Shown: positions 33,800 to 41,819, numbered from the stretch's first letter. The stretch is 64,000 nt of DNA from Streptomyces sp. NBC_00273 (GCF_036178145.1 NZ_CP108067.1:5704001-5768000), one strand, 5' to 3'. The notes: a model not told the origin generated them from the sequence alone. Made by a program: numbers and translations.

Positions 33800-34582
33800 T
33801 CATCTCATCAGCTCACCCGCGTTGACCAGCAGCGACTGGCCGGTTATCGCCCGCGCCCGGTCGGAGGCGAAGAACACCGCGGCATCCGCCACGTCCCCGT
33901 CGGTGGCGAGATCGGGCAGTGCCATGCGCTCCGTGAGGCGGGCGTGCACCTCGGCCTCGGGGACGCCCTCGGTGTGGGCGGTGAAGGTGACGAAGGCCTG
34001 CACGGGCGGCCCCCACATCCACCCGGGCAGCACGGTGTTGACGCGGATCCGGTGCGGGCCGAGCTCGCGGGCCATGGAGTACATGGCGGAGGTCAGCGCT
34101 CCCTTGGACGCGGCGTACGCGGCCTGCTGCACCTCGCTCGGCGCGGCGACGGCGGACTGCGTGCCGATCACCACGACCGACCCGCCGCGCTCCTTGAGGC
34201 CGGGCAGGCAGGCCCGGGTCATCCGCAGGGTCCCCAGCAGGTTCACGTCGACGATCTGCTGCCAGGTCCCGAAGTCGGCGTCCTCCAGCCCCCCGAAGTA
34301 CGAGTCCCAGGCGGCGACGTGCACGACGCCGTCGATGCGGCCGAAGCGCGTGAGCGCGAGCGCGGCGAGGGCCTCGCACTGCGCCTCGTCGGTGATGTCG
34401 GTCGCCAAGTACGCGGTGTGCGTGCCGTCGGGGTCGATCTCGGCGGCGGACTTGGCCAGATTCGCCTCGGTCCGCGCCCCGAGCACGGCGTTCCCGCCGT
34501 CGCGCACGACGGCGGCGGCCACCTGGTGCCCGAGCCCGGCCCCGACGCCGGAGACGATGACGGTCTTCCCTTGCAGCAGCAT
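33800..34582 (-). CDS. SDR-family oxidoreductase under the CTGACG operator
   Basis: The 260-residue short-chain dehydrogenase begins MLLQGKTVIVSGVGAGLGHQ, with the glycine-rich NAD(P) loop, then DVNLLGTLRMT, Ser in GTQSAVAAPSE, and YAASKG with the catalytic Tyr/Lys. The loop SGVGAGLG is less common than TGxxxGIG. The palindrome CTGACG-GCG-CGTCAG lies 28 bp upstream of the ATG, identical in half-sites to those before the LLM genes at 5-7 kb. This suggests the enzyme serves the same catabolic programme although it lies 26 kb away. It follows fbiC's start by 51 bp on the same strand but probably has its own promoter. Confidence 0.9.
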   Translation of the reverse strand: MLLQGKTVIVSGVGAGLGHQVAAAVVRDGGNAVLGARTEANLAKSAAEIDPDGTHTAYLATDITDEAQCEALAALALTRFGRIDGVVHVAAWDSYFGGLEDADFGTWQQIVDVNLLGTLRMTRACLPGLKERGGSVVVIGTQSAVAAPSEVQQAAYAASKGALTSAMYSMARELGPHRIRVNTVLPGWMWGPPVQAFVTFTAHTEGVPEAEVHARLTERMALPDLATDGDVADAAVFFASDRARAITGQSLLVNAGELMR

Positions 34583-34610
34583 GACGGACCTCCGGGGCGC
34601 ACGACTGTAT

Positions 34611-34625
34611 CTGACGGCGCGTCAG
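34611..34625. promoter_or_regulatory. Palindromic operator CTGACG-N3-CGTCAG, copy 3
   Basis: A perfect 6-3-6 palindrome lies 28 bp upstream of the SDR start at 34582. It shares its half-sites exactly with 5110-5124 and 6990-7004. Confidence 0.7.
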
Positions 34626-34728
34626 GCTACGGCGCGGGCGCGACGGTGTGAAGGGGTGCGGACCCGAAGAACGGCGGAGGCGGAGGCCGTCATTGCCGCC
34701 GGCGGCTTGCGGCTTCGTCATCCATGGG

Positions 34729-35232
34729 TCACCACGGTGGCAGCCCCGCGCGCCGGAGCTTCAGCAGGGATTCGAACCCGAAGGCTTCCAGGTCGGCCGC
34801 GTAGGGCCGGACGCCCGGGTGGTCACCGCAGAAGGTGACGTTCGCCGTGAGGTGGTCGTCGGCCGGGCCGCCGTAGGACAGGGAGACGTACGCGGAGATC
34901 TCCACGGTGGAGCGGAGCGCGTCCGCACGCAGGAGGGCCATGCGCGCGTACGCCACGCATCGCCGCAACAGCCTCTCCTCCCTATCCTGCCCGGAGGGCG
35001 GGAGGTCGTAGTCCGTCATGCCGCGGCCATTGACGGTGTACTCCTCGTGCACCACGTCCGAGAACGGTCCCGGCGGAGCGGACTTCAGCGCCGACAGGAC
35101 GTGCGCGCCGCCGGGGGTGACTTCCCAGCCGCGTTCCGCGATCCGAAGGAACCCGGGCGGAGCTTCGTCCGGGGTGATGCCCTCGGTGTCGACCCGGCCC
35201 AGCAGGCGGGCCATCGAGCGGTTCATTTCCAT
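34729..35232 (-). CDS. Conserved hypothetical protein, 167 aa
   Basis: The ATG at 35232 is preceded by a good AGGAGG ribosome site; upstream frame extension has no support. The protein (MEMNRSMARLLGRVDTEGIT, PPGFLRIAERGWEVTPGGAH, VSLSYGGPADDHLTANVTFC) is soluble, without recognised motifs. Its left neighbour on the plus side is non-coding, its right neighbour a divergent lipid kinase. Function unknown. Confidence 0.62.
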   Translation of the reverse strand: MEMNRSMARLLGRVDTEGITPDEAPPGFLRIAERGWEVTPGGAHVLSALKSAPPGPFSDVVHEEYTVNGRGMTDYDLPPSGQDREERLLRRCVAYARMALLRADALRSTVEISAYVSLSYGGPADDHLTANVTFCGDHPGVRPYAADLEAFGFESLLKLRRAGLPPW

Positions 35233-35478
35233 GCGCCATCCTCCTCGGAGCGGCTCGGTGATCACCCGCCCCCGGGGGCAGCAGGCCGGGACCAGTGTGC
35301 CTTCCGCAGCCCCAGGGTCGCCTCGCTTCCTCGTCACGGCCACAACCTGATCGTGACCGTCATGGCCCGCGCCGGCCCCGCTCCCGTCGCGTCGACGGCC
35401 GATCCTTCGCGGGGGATGATCGGAGGTGACCACACCCTCGTGGTGGAGGTCCGCGGCACGAGGCGAGGACGTGAGGGC

Positions 35479-36813
35479 ATGGCACTCCCGCATACTTCCG
35501 GCCCGCCCCGGCGGGCTCGGCTGTGGGCCCTGCTGGCGTTGGTCTGTGCGGTGCTCGCGGCGGTGACGTTGGTGGCCGAGGGCATCGTCGGAGGGTTGGT
35601 CGTCCTCGTCGTCGGGGTGGCCGGGGCTGCGCTCACGGCCATGGGGACCTGGTGGGTGGTGTCCCATCGCGGCGCCGTACGGCTGGTCGGCACGCTGTTG
35701 GCGGTGGCCGCCCCCGTGGCCATCCTGCTCATCTACGCCCGGGCGGACCTGTGGCCCACGGCGCTGCTCGCCATCGCGCTGTGGGCGGCCGCCGTGGCCT
35801 GTGCGCGGACGGCGCTGCGCGCCGCGCGCCGGCCCGACGGCATGCGCGCCGTCGCACGGGCCGCTCCCCGCAACCCGGTGCTGATCATGAACCCGAAGTC
35901 CGGTGGCGGGAAGGTCGGCCGGTTCGGCCTGGTCGAGAAGGGCGAGGCGCTCGGCGCCCGGGTGGTGCTGTTGGACCCGGCGGTCGTGACGGACGTCGCG
36001 GCCCTCGCCCGTCAGGCGGTGGCCGACGGAGCGGACCTGCTCGGGGTGGCGGGCGGCGACGGCACCCAAGCCCGGGTGGCCGAGGTGGCGGCCGAACACG
36101 ACCTGCCGTTCCTCGTGATCTCCGCGGGCACCCGGAACCACTTCGCCATGGACCTCGGGCTGGACCGCGAGGACCCGGCCCGGTGCCTGGACGCGCTGGC
36201 CGACGGGGAGGAGCTCAGGGTCGACCTGGGGGTCGTGGGCGGCCACGCCTTCGTCAACACGGCCTCGTTCGGCGTCTACGCGGAGATCGTGCAGAGACCG
36301 GAGTACCGGGACGCCAAAGCGGATTCGGCCCTGGCCGCCCTGCCCGACCTCCTCCTCGGATACGCCGGCACCACCCTCGACGCGGTGACCGACGAGAAGC
36401 GGCTGGAGGCCCAGCAGGCGCTGCTGGTCAGCAACAACCCCTACACCTCCTCCGAACCGATGGGCGCCCGCAGGTCGCGCCTCGACCGCGGGGAGCTGGG
36501 CGTCCTCGGCATCCGGGTGAACAACGCGGCCCAGGCGGCCGAGGTCGCGCTGCGCGGGGCGAGGGCGGCGGGCCTCCACGTGCTCACCTCCCGCCAGGTC
36601 GTCGTCCGATCGGCCGCGGAACGCATCGCCGTCGCCGTGGACGGCGAGGCGCTGACCATGCCCACACCCGTGACCTGCTCCGTCCGCCCCGGCGCACTGC
36701 GCGTCCTGGTGCCCAGGCTCCGCCCGGGCGCCCCGGAGGCCGCCCCGCCGATGCAGTGGAGCGAGGTCCTCGCCCTGGCCTTCAACCGGCCCGGGGCGGG
36801 CCCGGGCGGCTGA
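35479..36813 (+). CDS. Diacylglycerol kinase-family lipid kinase with N-terminal membrane domain
   Basis: The ATG at 35479 (MALPHTSGPPRRARLWALLA) gives 444 residues. Four hydrophobic segments fill residues ~13-125. A DAGK catalytic domain follows: NPVLIMNPKSGGGKVGRFGL, GVAGGDGTQARVAEVAAEHD (the GGDGT nucleotide loop), ISAGTRNHFAMDLGLDREDP and the late MGARRSRLDRGELGVLGI. Such enzymes phosphorylate diacylglycerol or related lipids in phospholipid or glycolipid turnover. The fused membrane domain is a common actinobacterial architecture. A GTG-rich leader upstream may hold the promoter. Confidence 0.85.
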   Translation: MALPHTSGPPRRARLWALLALVCAVLAAVTLVAEGIVGGLVVLVVGVAGAALTAMGTWWVVSHRGAVRLVGTLLAVAAPVAILLIYARADLWPTALLAIALWAAAVACARTALRAARRPDGMRAVARAAPRNPVLIMNPKSGGGKVGRFGLVEKGEALGARVVLLDPAVVTDVAALARQAVADGADLLGVAGGDGTQARVAEVAAEHDLPFLVISAGTRNHFAMDLGLDREDPARCLDALADGEELRVDLGVVGGHAFVNTASFGVYAEIVQRPEYRDAKADSALAALPDLLLGYAGTTLDAVTDEKRLEAQQALLVSNNPYTSSEPMGARRSRLDRGELGVLGIRVNNAAQAAEVALRGARAAGLHVLTSRQVVVRSAAERIAVAVDGEALTMPTPVTCSVRPGALRVLVPRLRPGAPEAAPPMQWSEVLALAFNRPGAGPGG

Positions 36814-36888
36814 AGCCCGGGATGCCCGACCTCCTGTGCGGCGTCACAATGAGGCTTACCCGGTGTGCGTAGCGGATTGGAGACGTCC

Positions 36889-37131
36889 GTGAAGGACCTC
36901 AAGTTTGAGCAGAAGAGCTCCCTTTCCCGCCTTGAGGTCGCCGACCAGCTCTCCGCACTTGCGGAGGCGCTGCGCCACGGCGGCAATGCCGAACTGGAAC
37001 TCGGCCCCGGGAAGATGAGCCTGCGCGTCCCCGATGAGCTCCGCACCGAGATCGAGGTCGAGATCGGCGACGGGGAGATCGAGATGGAGATCGAACTCAA
37101 GTGGCCCACCGCGCAGGCCGGGGCCGCGTGA
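36889..37131 (+). CDS. Amphi-Trp domain-containing protein
   Basis: The GTG at 36889 (reading as Met-KDLKFEQKSSLSRLEVADQL) gives 80 residues and matches the usual start of this family; an ATG at 36865 would add an odd tail. The family has an amphipathic pattern ending in a conserved Trp (ELKWP here) and no known biochemical role. The acidic run IEVEIGDGEIEMEIELKW is typical. Its stop overlaps the next gene's GTG by a GTGA. Confidence 0.8.
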   Translation: MKDLKFEQKSSLSRLEVADQLSALAEALRHGGNAELELGPGKMSLRVPDELRTEIEVEIGDGEIEMEIELKWPTAQAGAA

Positions 37132-37649
37132 CAGCGCCCCCGGAAGGCGGTGGCCCGGAGGGCGGACCCCCGGAGCGGGAGGCGGGCCAGGAGGACTACA
37201 CCGGCGCCGTCTACGGCTCCCTCCTCGCCGCCTCCGTGGTGGTCGGCGCCGGAACGCTCGGCAAGTACCCGCGGCTGGAACTCGTCGCGCTGCTCCTCGG
37301 CACCGGGGTGGTGTTCTGGGCCGCGCACGTCTTCTCCCGCCTCTTCGGGGCCCGCATGGTGAACCGGCTGAGCTGGGACGTGATCCGCAGCACGTCCAAG
37401 GAGGAGCGCCCGATCATCAAGGCGGCCGTCCCCCCTGCCGTTGCCGCGGCCGTCGCCCCGCTGTTCGGCCTGGGCGCCACGGGCATCGCCTGGCTGGCGC
37501 TCGCGGTCGCCCTGATCGGACAGGTCGGCTGGGCCACCCTGGCCGCCAGCCGCGCCGGCGCCTCACGCCGGCTGATGATCCTGGCCGGCTTGATCAACCT
37601 GTTCCTCGGGCTGCTCATCGTGCTGCTCAAGGTCGGCCTTCAGCACTGA
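37128..37649 (+). CDS. Small integral membrane protein, coupled to the amphi-Trp gene
   Basis: The GTG at 37128 overlaps the amphi-Trp stop (GTGA). The 173-residue product has a hydrophilic acidic head and four helices: YGSLLAASVVVGAGTLGKYP, LELVALLLGTGVVFWAAHVF, AVAPLFGLGATGIAWLALAV and LMILAGLINLFLGLLIVLLK. No family recognised; the tight coupling suggests the two proteins work together at the membrane. Confidence 0.72.
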   Translation: MTAPPEGGGPEGGPPEREAGQEDYTGAVYGSLLAASVVVGAGTLGKYPRLELVALLLGTGVVFWAAHVFSRLFGARMVNRLSWDVIRSTSKEERPIIKAAVPPAVAAAVAPLFGLGATGIAWLALAVALIGQVGWATLAASRAGASRRLMILAGLINLFLGLLIVLLKVGLQH

Positions 37650-37681
37650 AGCCGCCGACGAAGTCGAAGCCACTTCCCCGG

Positions 37682-38998
37682 CTACGTCCCCATCCCCCCG
37701 TACTCCGCCAGCGCCGCGCGCAGCCGTCCGACGCCCTCGGTGATCTCGGCCGGCGTGTGCGTCGTGAAGTTCAGGCGCAGGGTGCGGGGGTCCGGGGCGG
37801 TGGCGTAGAAGGGGGCGCCGGGGACGAAGGCGACGCCGTGGGCGACGGCCGTCTTGAGGAGGTCCGTCGCGTCGTGGTCCTCCGGCAGGCGGGCCCACAG
37901 GAACATGCCGCCCGCGGGCAGGTTCCACGCGCAGTCGGCCGGCAGGTTCCGGCTCAGGGCGCTCTGCAGGGCGTCGCGGCGCGCGCGGTAGGCCGTCCGG
38001 ACCGTGGCTATGTGCGCGTCGAGGTCCACCGCCGCGAGGTAGTGCGCCGCGGCCAGCTGGTCCACCGTGGAGGTGTGGAGGTCAGCCGCCTGCTTCGCGA
38101 CGACCGCGGCCCGCCGCAGTGCCGCCGGGGCCCGGAGCCAGCCCAGCCGCAGTCCGGGGGCCATGACCTTCGAGAAGCTGCCGAGCAGGGCCGTACGGTC
38201 TTCCGCCCCCGGGTGCGCGGCGAGCCACGGGACGGCGGGGCCCTCGTAGCGGAGTTCCCCGTACGGGTCGTCCTCCACCAGCCACAGCCCCAGCCGGGCC
38301 GCGGTCTGTGCGACCGCTGCCCGGCGGGCGGCCGGGAGGGTGCGTCCCGTCGGGTTCTGGAAGGTGGGGACGGTGTACAGCAGCTTCGGCCGCTCGCGCG
38401 CGACGATGTCGGCCAGCGCGTCCGGGAGGATGCCCTCCGCGTCGCAGGGCACGGCCACCACCCGGGCCCCCGCCAGGCCGAAGCACTGGAGGGCCGCCAG
38501 GTAGGTGGGGTTCTCGACCAGCACCACGTCGCCGGGTTCGATCAGGGTGGCGGCGATGAGGGTCAGGGCCTGCTGGGAGCCCGAGGTGACGAGTACGTCG
38601 TCCGGGCCGGTCGGCAGCCCGCGCGCGGTCGCCCGGGCGGCGACGGCCTCGCGGAGTTCCGGGGCGCCCTCGGTGGTCGAGTACTGGAGCGCGCGCCGCG
38701 CGGACACCGCGAAGGCGGCGTCGTACGCGGCCCGCAGGCCCTCGGTGTCGAAGAGTTCGGGCGCGGGGAGGCCGCCGGCGAGGGAGATGATCCCGGGGCG
38801 TTCGGTGAGCGCGAGGATCTCGCGTACGGGGGACCCTTCCACGGAGGCGGCGCGGGCGGCGAACGCGGGCGGCGGCACGGTGGCGGGTGCGGTCGCGGGC
38901 ACGGAGGCAGGCGCGGTCGCGGGCACGGAGGCAGGCGCGGTCGCGGGCACGGAGGCAGGCGCGGTCGCGGGCACGGAGGCAGGAACGGTCGCAGGCAC
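37682..38998 (-). CDS. PLP-dependent class I/II aminotransferase with repeat N-terminus
   Basis: The fold-type I aminotransferase core starts near residue 45: GIISLAGGLPAPELFD, VTSGSQQALTLIAATLIEPG, PTFQNPTGRTLPAARR, EDDPYGELRYEG and the PLP lysine in LGSFSKVMAPGLRLGW. This pattern is that of 2-aminoadipate/valine-pyruvate-type transaminases (MocR-core family) without the GntR head. The first ~40 residues are a low-complexity ASVPATAP repeat from a 24-bp DNA tandem; an internal start is conceivable but none fits better. A 6-5-6 inverted repeat lies upstream. Confidence 0.86.
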   Translation of the reverse strand: MPATVPASVPATAPASVPATAPASVPATAPASVPATAPATVPPPAFAARAASVEGSPVREILALTERPGIISLAGGLPAPELFDTEGLRAAYDAAFAVSARRALQYSTTEGAPELREAVAARATARGLPTGPDDVLVTSGSQQALTLIAATLIEPGDVVLVENPTYLAALQCFGLAGARVVAVPCDAEGILPDALADIVARERPKLLYTVPTFQNPTGRTLPAARRAAVAQTAARLGLWLVEDDPYGELRYEGPAVPWLAAHPGAEDRTALLGSFSKVMAPGLRLGWLRAPAALRRAAVVAKQAADLHTSTVDQLAAAHYLAAVDLDAHIATVRTAYRARRDALQSALSRNLPADCAWNLPAGGMFLWARLPEDHDATDLLKTAVAHGVAFVPGAPFYATAPDPRTLRLNFTTHTPAEITEGVGRLRAALAEYGGMGT

Positions 38999-39000
38999 GG
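38881..39000. repeat. 24-bp minisatellite, about five copies, inside the aminotransferase start
   Basis: The unit GCGCGGTCGCGGGCACGGAG+GCAG (24 bp) repeats almost perfectly and encodes the eight-residue ASVPATAP unit on the minus strand. Being in multiples of 24 bp it keeps frame if copy number changes. Confidence 0.85.
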
Positions 39001-39045
39001 GCAGCTCCTTCAGGAGGCGGGTGCGCGCATCGTAGCGAGGGAAGT

Positions 39046-39062
39046 TGTAGACAGCATCTACA
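39046..39062. promoter_or_regulatory. Inverted repeat TGTAGA-N5-TCTACA upstream of the aminotransferase
   Basis: A perfect 6-5-6 inverted repeat in an AT-richer patch 48 bp before the aminotransferase start. Its position fits a promoter-overlapping operator; the binding protein is unknown. Confidence 0.5.
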
Positions 39063-39106
39063 TATCAGGTGGTGGACCGGCCGCCGGGTACCTCCGCCCC
39101 CTCCCC

Positions 39107-39125
39107 ATCTGATGCTGCATCAGAT
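39107..39125. promoter_or_regulatory. Palindrome ATCTGATG-CTG-CATCAGAT, variant of the CTGACG operator
   Basis: A perfect 8-3-8 palindrome 11 bp before the ATG at 39137. Its core CTGATG-N3-CATCAG differs from the 5 kb and 34 kb operators by one transition per half-site, with the same spacing. Confidence 0.6.
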
Positions 39126-39136
39126 AGACCGGTTCC

Positions 39137-40006
39137 ATGACGACAGGAGAGCAGGACCCGCAGCAGGACCCGCAGCAGGACACCCGCGTCGAGGACTACG
39201 CCGAGCTCGCGGCCGTCGGCCCCTACGGCGTCCGCCCCGGCCATGCGCTGATCACCATGGTGGAACCGCACCCGGGCCACGAGTACGCGTACAACCGTTG
39301 GTACGAGGACGACCACTACTACGCCGGCGCCATGGCCATGCCCTGGATGTACGCGGGCCGCCGCTGGGTGGCCACCCGCGAGCTACAGGAGCTGCGCTAC
39401 CCGGAGAAGTCGGCCGTCGCCCAACCCGTCACCGCCGGCTGCTACATATCGACGTACTGGGTCACTCAGGGCCGCTACGACGAGCACATGAAGTGGACCG
39501 TCGGCATCAACAAGCGCCTGAACCGGGACGGTCGGGTCTACCAGGACCGCACCCACGTCTTCACGTCCTTCCAGGACCACGTGGCCACCGTCTACCGCGA
39601 CGGCGCCGCCGGCCCGCGGGACTTCCACGCCCTGGACCACCCGTACGAGGGCCTCGTCGTCCAGGTCGTCGACGCCGACGGGCCCGAGCAGCGGGCCGAG
39701 TTGCTGGAGTGGCTGCGCTCGCGCGCCCTGCCGAAGCGGCTGCACGGCGGTCCGGCCGCGATGGTGACGGTCTTCCGGCCCACGCCGCTGCCGGGTGACC
39801 GGATGACGTACGTCAAGCAGGTGGAGGGGGTCGACACCCGCCTCACGCTGCTGTGGTTCCTCCAGGAGGACCCCCGGACCTGCTGGGACCGCTTCCGAGG
39901 GCTGGACGCGGAGGTCGCGGAGGCGGGGCTGGGGCGGGTGGAGCTGGTGGCGCCGTTCATTCCGACGGTCCCGGGGACCGACCGTTACGTCGACCAGCTG
40001 CGCTGA
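39137..40006 (+). CDS. Uncharacterised protein with two EthD/dimeric-barrel-like halves
   Basis: The 289-residue soluble protein begins with a short DPQQDPQQD repeat. The part GHEYAYNRWYEDDHYYAGAM and AMPWMYAGRRWVATRELQEL resembles the EthD/dimeric alpha-beta-barrel pattern (x-NxWY-D-H), with a second half around VEGVDTRLTLLWFLQEDPRT. EthD-like proteins assist monooxygenases or handle aromatic and polyketide-like compounds. The operator-like palindrome at 39107 links it to the LLM/SDR set. Function is otherwise unknown; I rate the fold assignment as tentative. Confidence 0.65.
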   Translation: MTTGEQDPQQDPQQDTRVEDYAELAAVGPYGVRPGHALITMVEPHPGHEYAYNRWYEDDHYYAGAMAMPWMYAGRRWVATRELQELRYPEKSAVAQPVTAGCYISTYWVTQGRYDEHMKWTVGINKRLNRDGRVYQDRTHVFTSFQDHVATVYRDGAAGPRDFHALDHPYEGLVVQVVDADGPEQRAELLEWLRSRALPKRLHGGPAAMVTVFRPTPLPGDRMTYVKQVEGVDTRLTLLWFLQEDPRTCWDRFRGLDAEVAEAGLGRVELVAPFIPTVPGTDRYVDQLR

Positions 40007-40032
40007 GCGGCCCGTCGGCCCCGGGCATGGCC

Positions 40033-40073
40033 GAGCCCCCTCGGCCAAGACGGCGGGTCGGACGAGAGGGCTC
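40033..40073. terminator. Hairpin between convergent genes
   Basis: GAGCCCCCTCG (40033-40043) pairs with CGAGAGGGCTC (40063-40073) with one mismatch, 27 bp after the stop at 40006. The following 40077-40200 holds GATGCAGGT repeats but no credible gene. Confidence 0.5.
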
Positions 40074-40209
40074 CAGTCAGTGATGCAGGTGATGCAGGTG
40101 GTGCTGGTAAGACGGGTGGTGCGGGTGGTGCAGCAGCCGGGCCCGCTGGTGCTGGACGCGGGGGCCGAACGGTAGCGACGGCGAAGGCGGTTGGGACGCG
40201 CCGTGATGT

Positions 40210-40419
40210 TCAGGCGAGGCGTCCCAGCCGGCCCTCGGTGACGTCGGCGACGAACGAGGTCCAGGAGCCGGGGGTGAAGGTGAGGGACGGTCCGTCCTGC
40301 GCCTTCGAGTCGCGGACGGCGATGGCCTCCATGACAGGGGACTTGACCTCGACGCAGGCGCCGTTGGCGGAGTAGGAGGACTTGATCCAGTTGGTCGTGG
40401 CGCCCTGGCGAATAGCCAT
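40210..40419 (-). CDS. DUF397 protein, partner of the XRE regulator
   Basis: The ATG at 40419 gives 69 residues: MAIRQGATTNWIKSSYSANG, ACVEVKSPVMEAIAVRDSKA and WTSFVADVTEGRL, the invariant DUF397 pattern (W-KSSYS-C-EV, AVRDSK, W-F). In Streptomyces these small proteins pair with an adjacent DUF5753-type XRE protein; in S. coelicolor one such pair has been described as a toxin-antitoxin-like regulatory system (Scr type) that affects antibiotic output. It lies 220 bp downstream of the XRE gene on the same strand, with a palindrome between them. Confidence 0.9.
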   Translation of the reverse strand: MAIRQGATTNWIKSSYSANGACVEVKSPVMEAIAVRDSKAQDGPSLTFTPGSWTSFVADVTEGRLGRLA

Positions 40420-40512
40420 GTTTCTCTCCGGTGAGCGAGTAGTTCCGGTGGTTCCGATGTCCTGTCGGCCAATCTTCCGGCTGACCTGATCGACGCTACC
40501 GGCAGCTCCTGA

Positions 40513-40535
40513 CGGGTGAAGCGAGCATTCACCCG
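40513..40535. promoter_or_regulatory. Palindrome CGGGTGAA-N7-TTCACCCG before the DUF397 gene
   Basis: A perfect 8-7-8 inverted repeat about 95 bp upstream of the DUF397 start and downstream of the XRE stop. It is a good candidate for the XRE regulator's operator. Confidence 0.55.
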
Positions 40536-40639
40536 ACCGGGTGGCATATTCCATTCAAGCCTTCTGTGGCTGGGGAGTGACGGTGTACGGTGCCGACCCA
40601 CCTGTCACGCGCACGGTGGATACCGGCCGTATCCCGCCC

Positions 40640-41524
40640 TTAAGCGCCCTTGTCGGCATATTCGTTGATGATCCCCGAGATGAAGTCGCGGGTCTGGTCG
40701 ACATTGAGCGCCTGTGCGCGCAGGTGCTCGTACATCACGCTGTACTTCTGGACGTCGTTGGCCTTCTCCAGGTACAGGTCGCTCGTCACGCCCTCGATGT
40801 AGACGACGGTCGAATCGGACGCGTCCGGGAACTCCAGGATCGCGTACTGGCCGTTCACGCCGGGGTGCGCGCCCAGCTCGAAGGGCATCACCTGCACCGT
40901 GACGTGGGGCTGCTCCGACTGCTCTATCAAGTATTCGAGCTGCCTGATCATCAGCTGGGCGTCGCCCACGCGCCGGCGCAGCGCGGCCTCGTCGATCACC
41001 GCCCACAGGCGCAGCGGACCGAGGTCGGGGTTGTTGTTGTCCGTCTCGGAGAGCCGCTTCTGGCGGTGCATCCGGACCTGGACGCGCTTGTCGACGTCGG
41101 CCGGGGCGGTCTCCGGCCACGCGCCACGGACGAGCGACTGTGCGTACTCCGTCGTCTGGAGCAGCCCCGGGATCACCAGGGGCTCGTAGGTACGAAGGCT
41201 GGCGGCGTCCGTCTCCAGGCCGATGTAGACGCTGTACGGGATGTCGCCGAAGGCGTGCCACCAGCCCTGCTGGCGGGAATCCTTGGCCATCTGCATGAGC
41301 GAGTCGATGAGGCGGCGGTCCTCGACCTCGTAGACGTCGCACAGGTCGCGGACGTCGCGCTGACTGATGGATCGGCGGCCGTTCTCCAGTCGGCTGATCT
41401 TCGACTGGGAGACGAGCAGGCGCTCGGCGACCTGTTCGGCCGTCATGCCCTTGTCCTCGCGGAGCTTGCGCAACTCCATGCCCAGTCGGCGGCGTCGGAC
41501 GGTGGGATTGACATTGGACGCCAC
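40640..41524 (-). CDS. XRE-family regulator with DUF5753 sensor domain (Scr1-type)
   Basis: A GTG at 41524 with GGAGG ten bases before it gives 294 residues. Residues 8-70 form an XRE helix-turn-helix (RRRRLGMELRKLREDKGMTA, EQVAERLLVSQSKISRLENG). The rest is DUF5753: YEPLVIPGLLQTTEYAQSLV, DEAALRRRVGDAQLMIRQLE, VTVQVMPFELGAHPGVNGQY. The domain pair plus a neighbouring DUF397 gene matches the Scr1/Scr2-type antitoxin-like regulators. It probably controls its own partner and pleiotropic development genes. Upstream extension of the frame (to 41938) is shadow sequence. Confidence 0.9.
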   Translation of the reverse strand: MASNVNPTVRRRRLGMELRKLREDKGMTAEQVAERLLVSQSKISRLENGRRSISQRDVRDLCDVYEVEDRRLIDSLMQMAKDSRQQGWWHAFGDIPYSVYIGLETDAASLRTYEPLVIPGLLQTTEYAQSLVRGAWPETAPADVDKRVQVRMHRQKRLSETDNNNPDLGPLRLWAVIDEAALRRRVGDAQLMIRQLEYLIEQSEQPHVTVQVMPFELGAHPGVNGQYAILEFPDASDSTVVYIEGVTSDLYLEKANDVQKYSVMYEHLRAQALNVDQTRDFISGIINEYADKGA

Positions 41525-41640
41525 GTGAACGGCACCTCCGCCTTCTTCTGTCGTTGCATCTGTCTCTCTGCGTATCTGGTCTTGAGCAGACTGCCACCGA
41601 AGCGGGCGGCGCCGCTGGGGAACGGCCCGGAAACACAGAC

Positions 41641-41684
41641 GCGCGGGGCGGCGGGGTCGGCGAACCGGCCCCGCCACCCCGCGC
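41641..41684 (-). terminator. 20-bp hairpin after the GPP34 gene
   Basis: The arms 41641-41660 and 41665-41684 are complementary except for two mismatches, with a CGAA tetraloop. It lies between the GPP34 stop and the XRE start, so it likely ends the GPP34 transcript. The rest of 41525-41819 shows GGGTGGAACG repeats near 41765-41820 and no gene. Confidence 0.65.
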
Positions 41685-41819
41685 GCTGGCGGCACCCGAA
41701 CCGACCGGGTCCTCGCGGACGGTCGGCCTGGGCGGTGGCGTTGCAATGGTCGTGCGATGAAGCGGGTGGAACGGGTGATCGGGTGGATCGGGGGTGGAAC
41801 AGGGGTGGAACGGGGTGGA

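Noticed and set aside
40077..40200. Histidine-rich peptide (HHPHHPSYQHHLHHLHH) on the minus strand
   Set aside because: No start codon or ribosome site; it comes from a GATGCAGGT/GGTGGTGC simple repeat downstream of the DUF397 gene.
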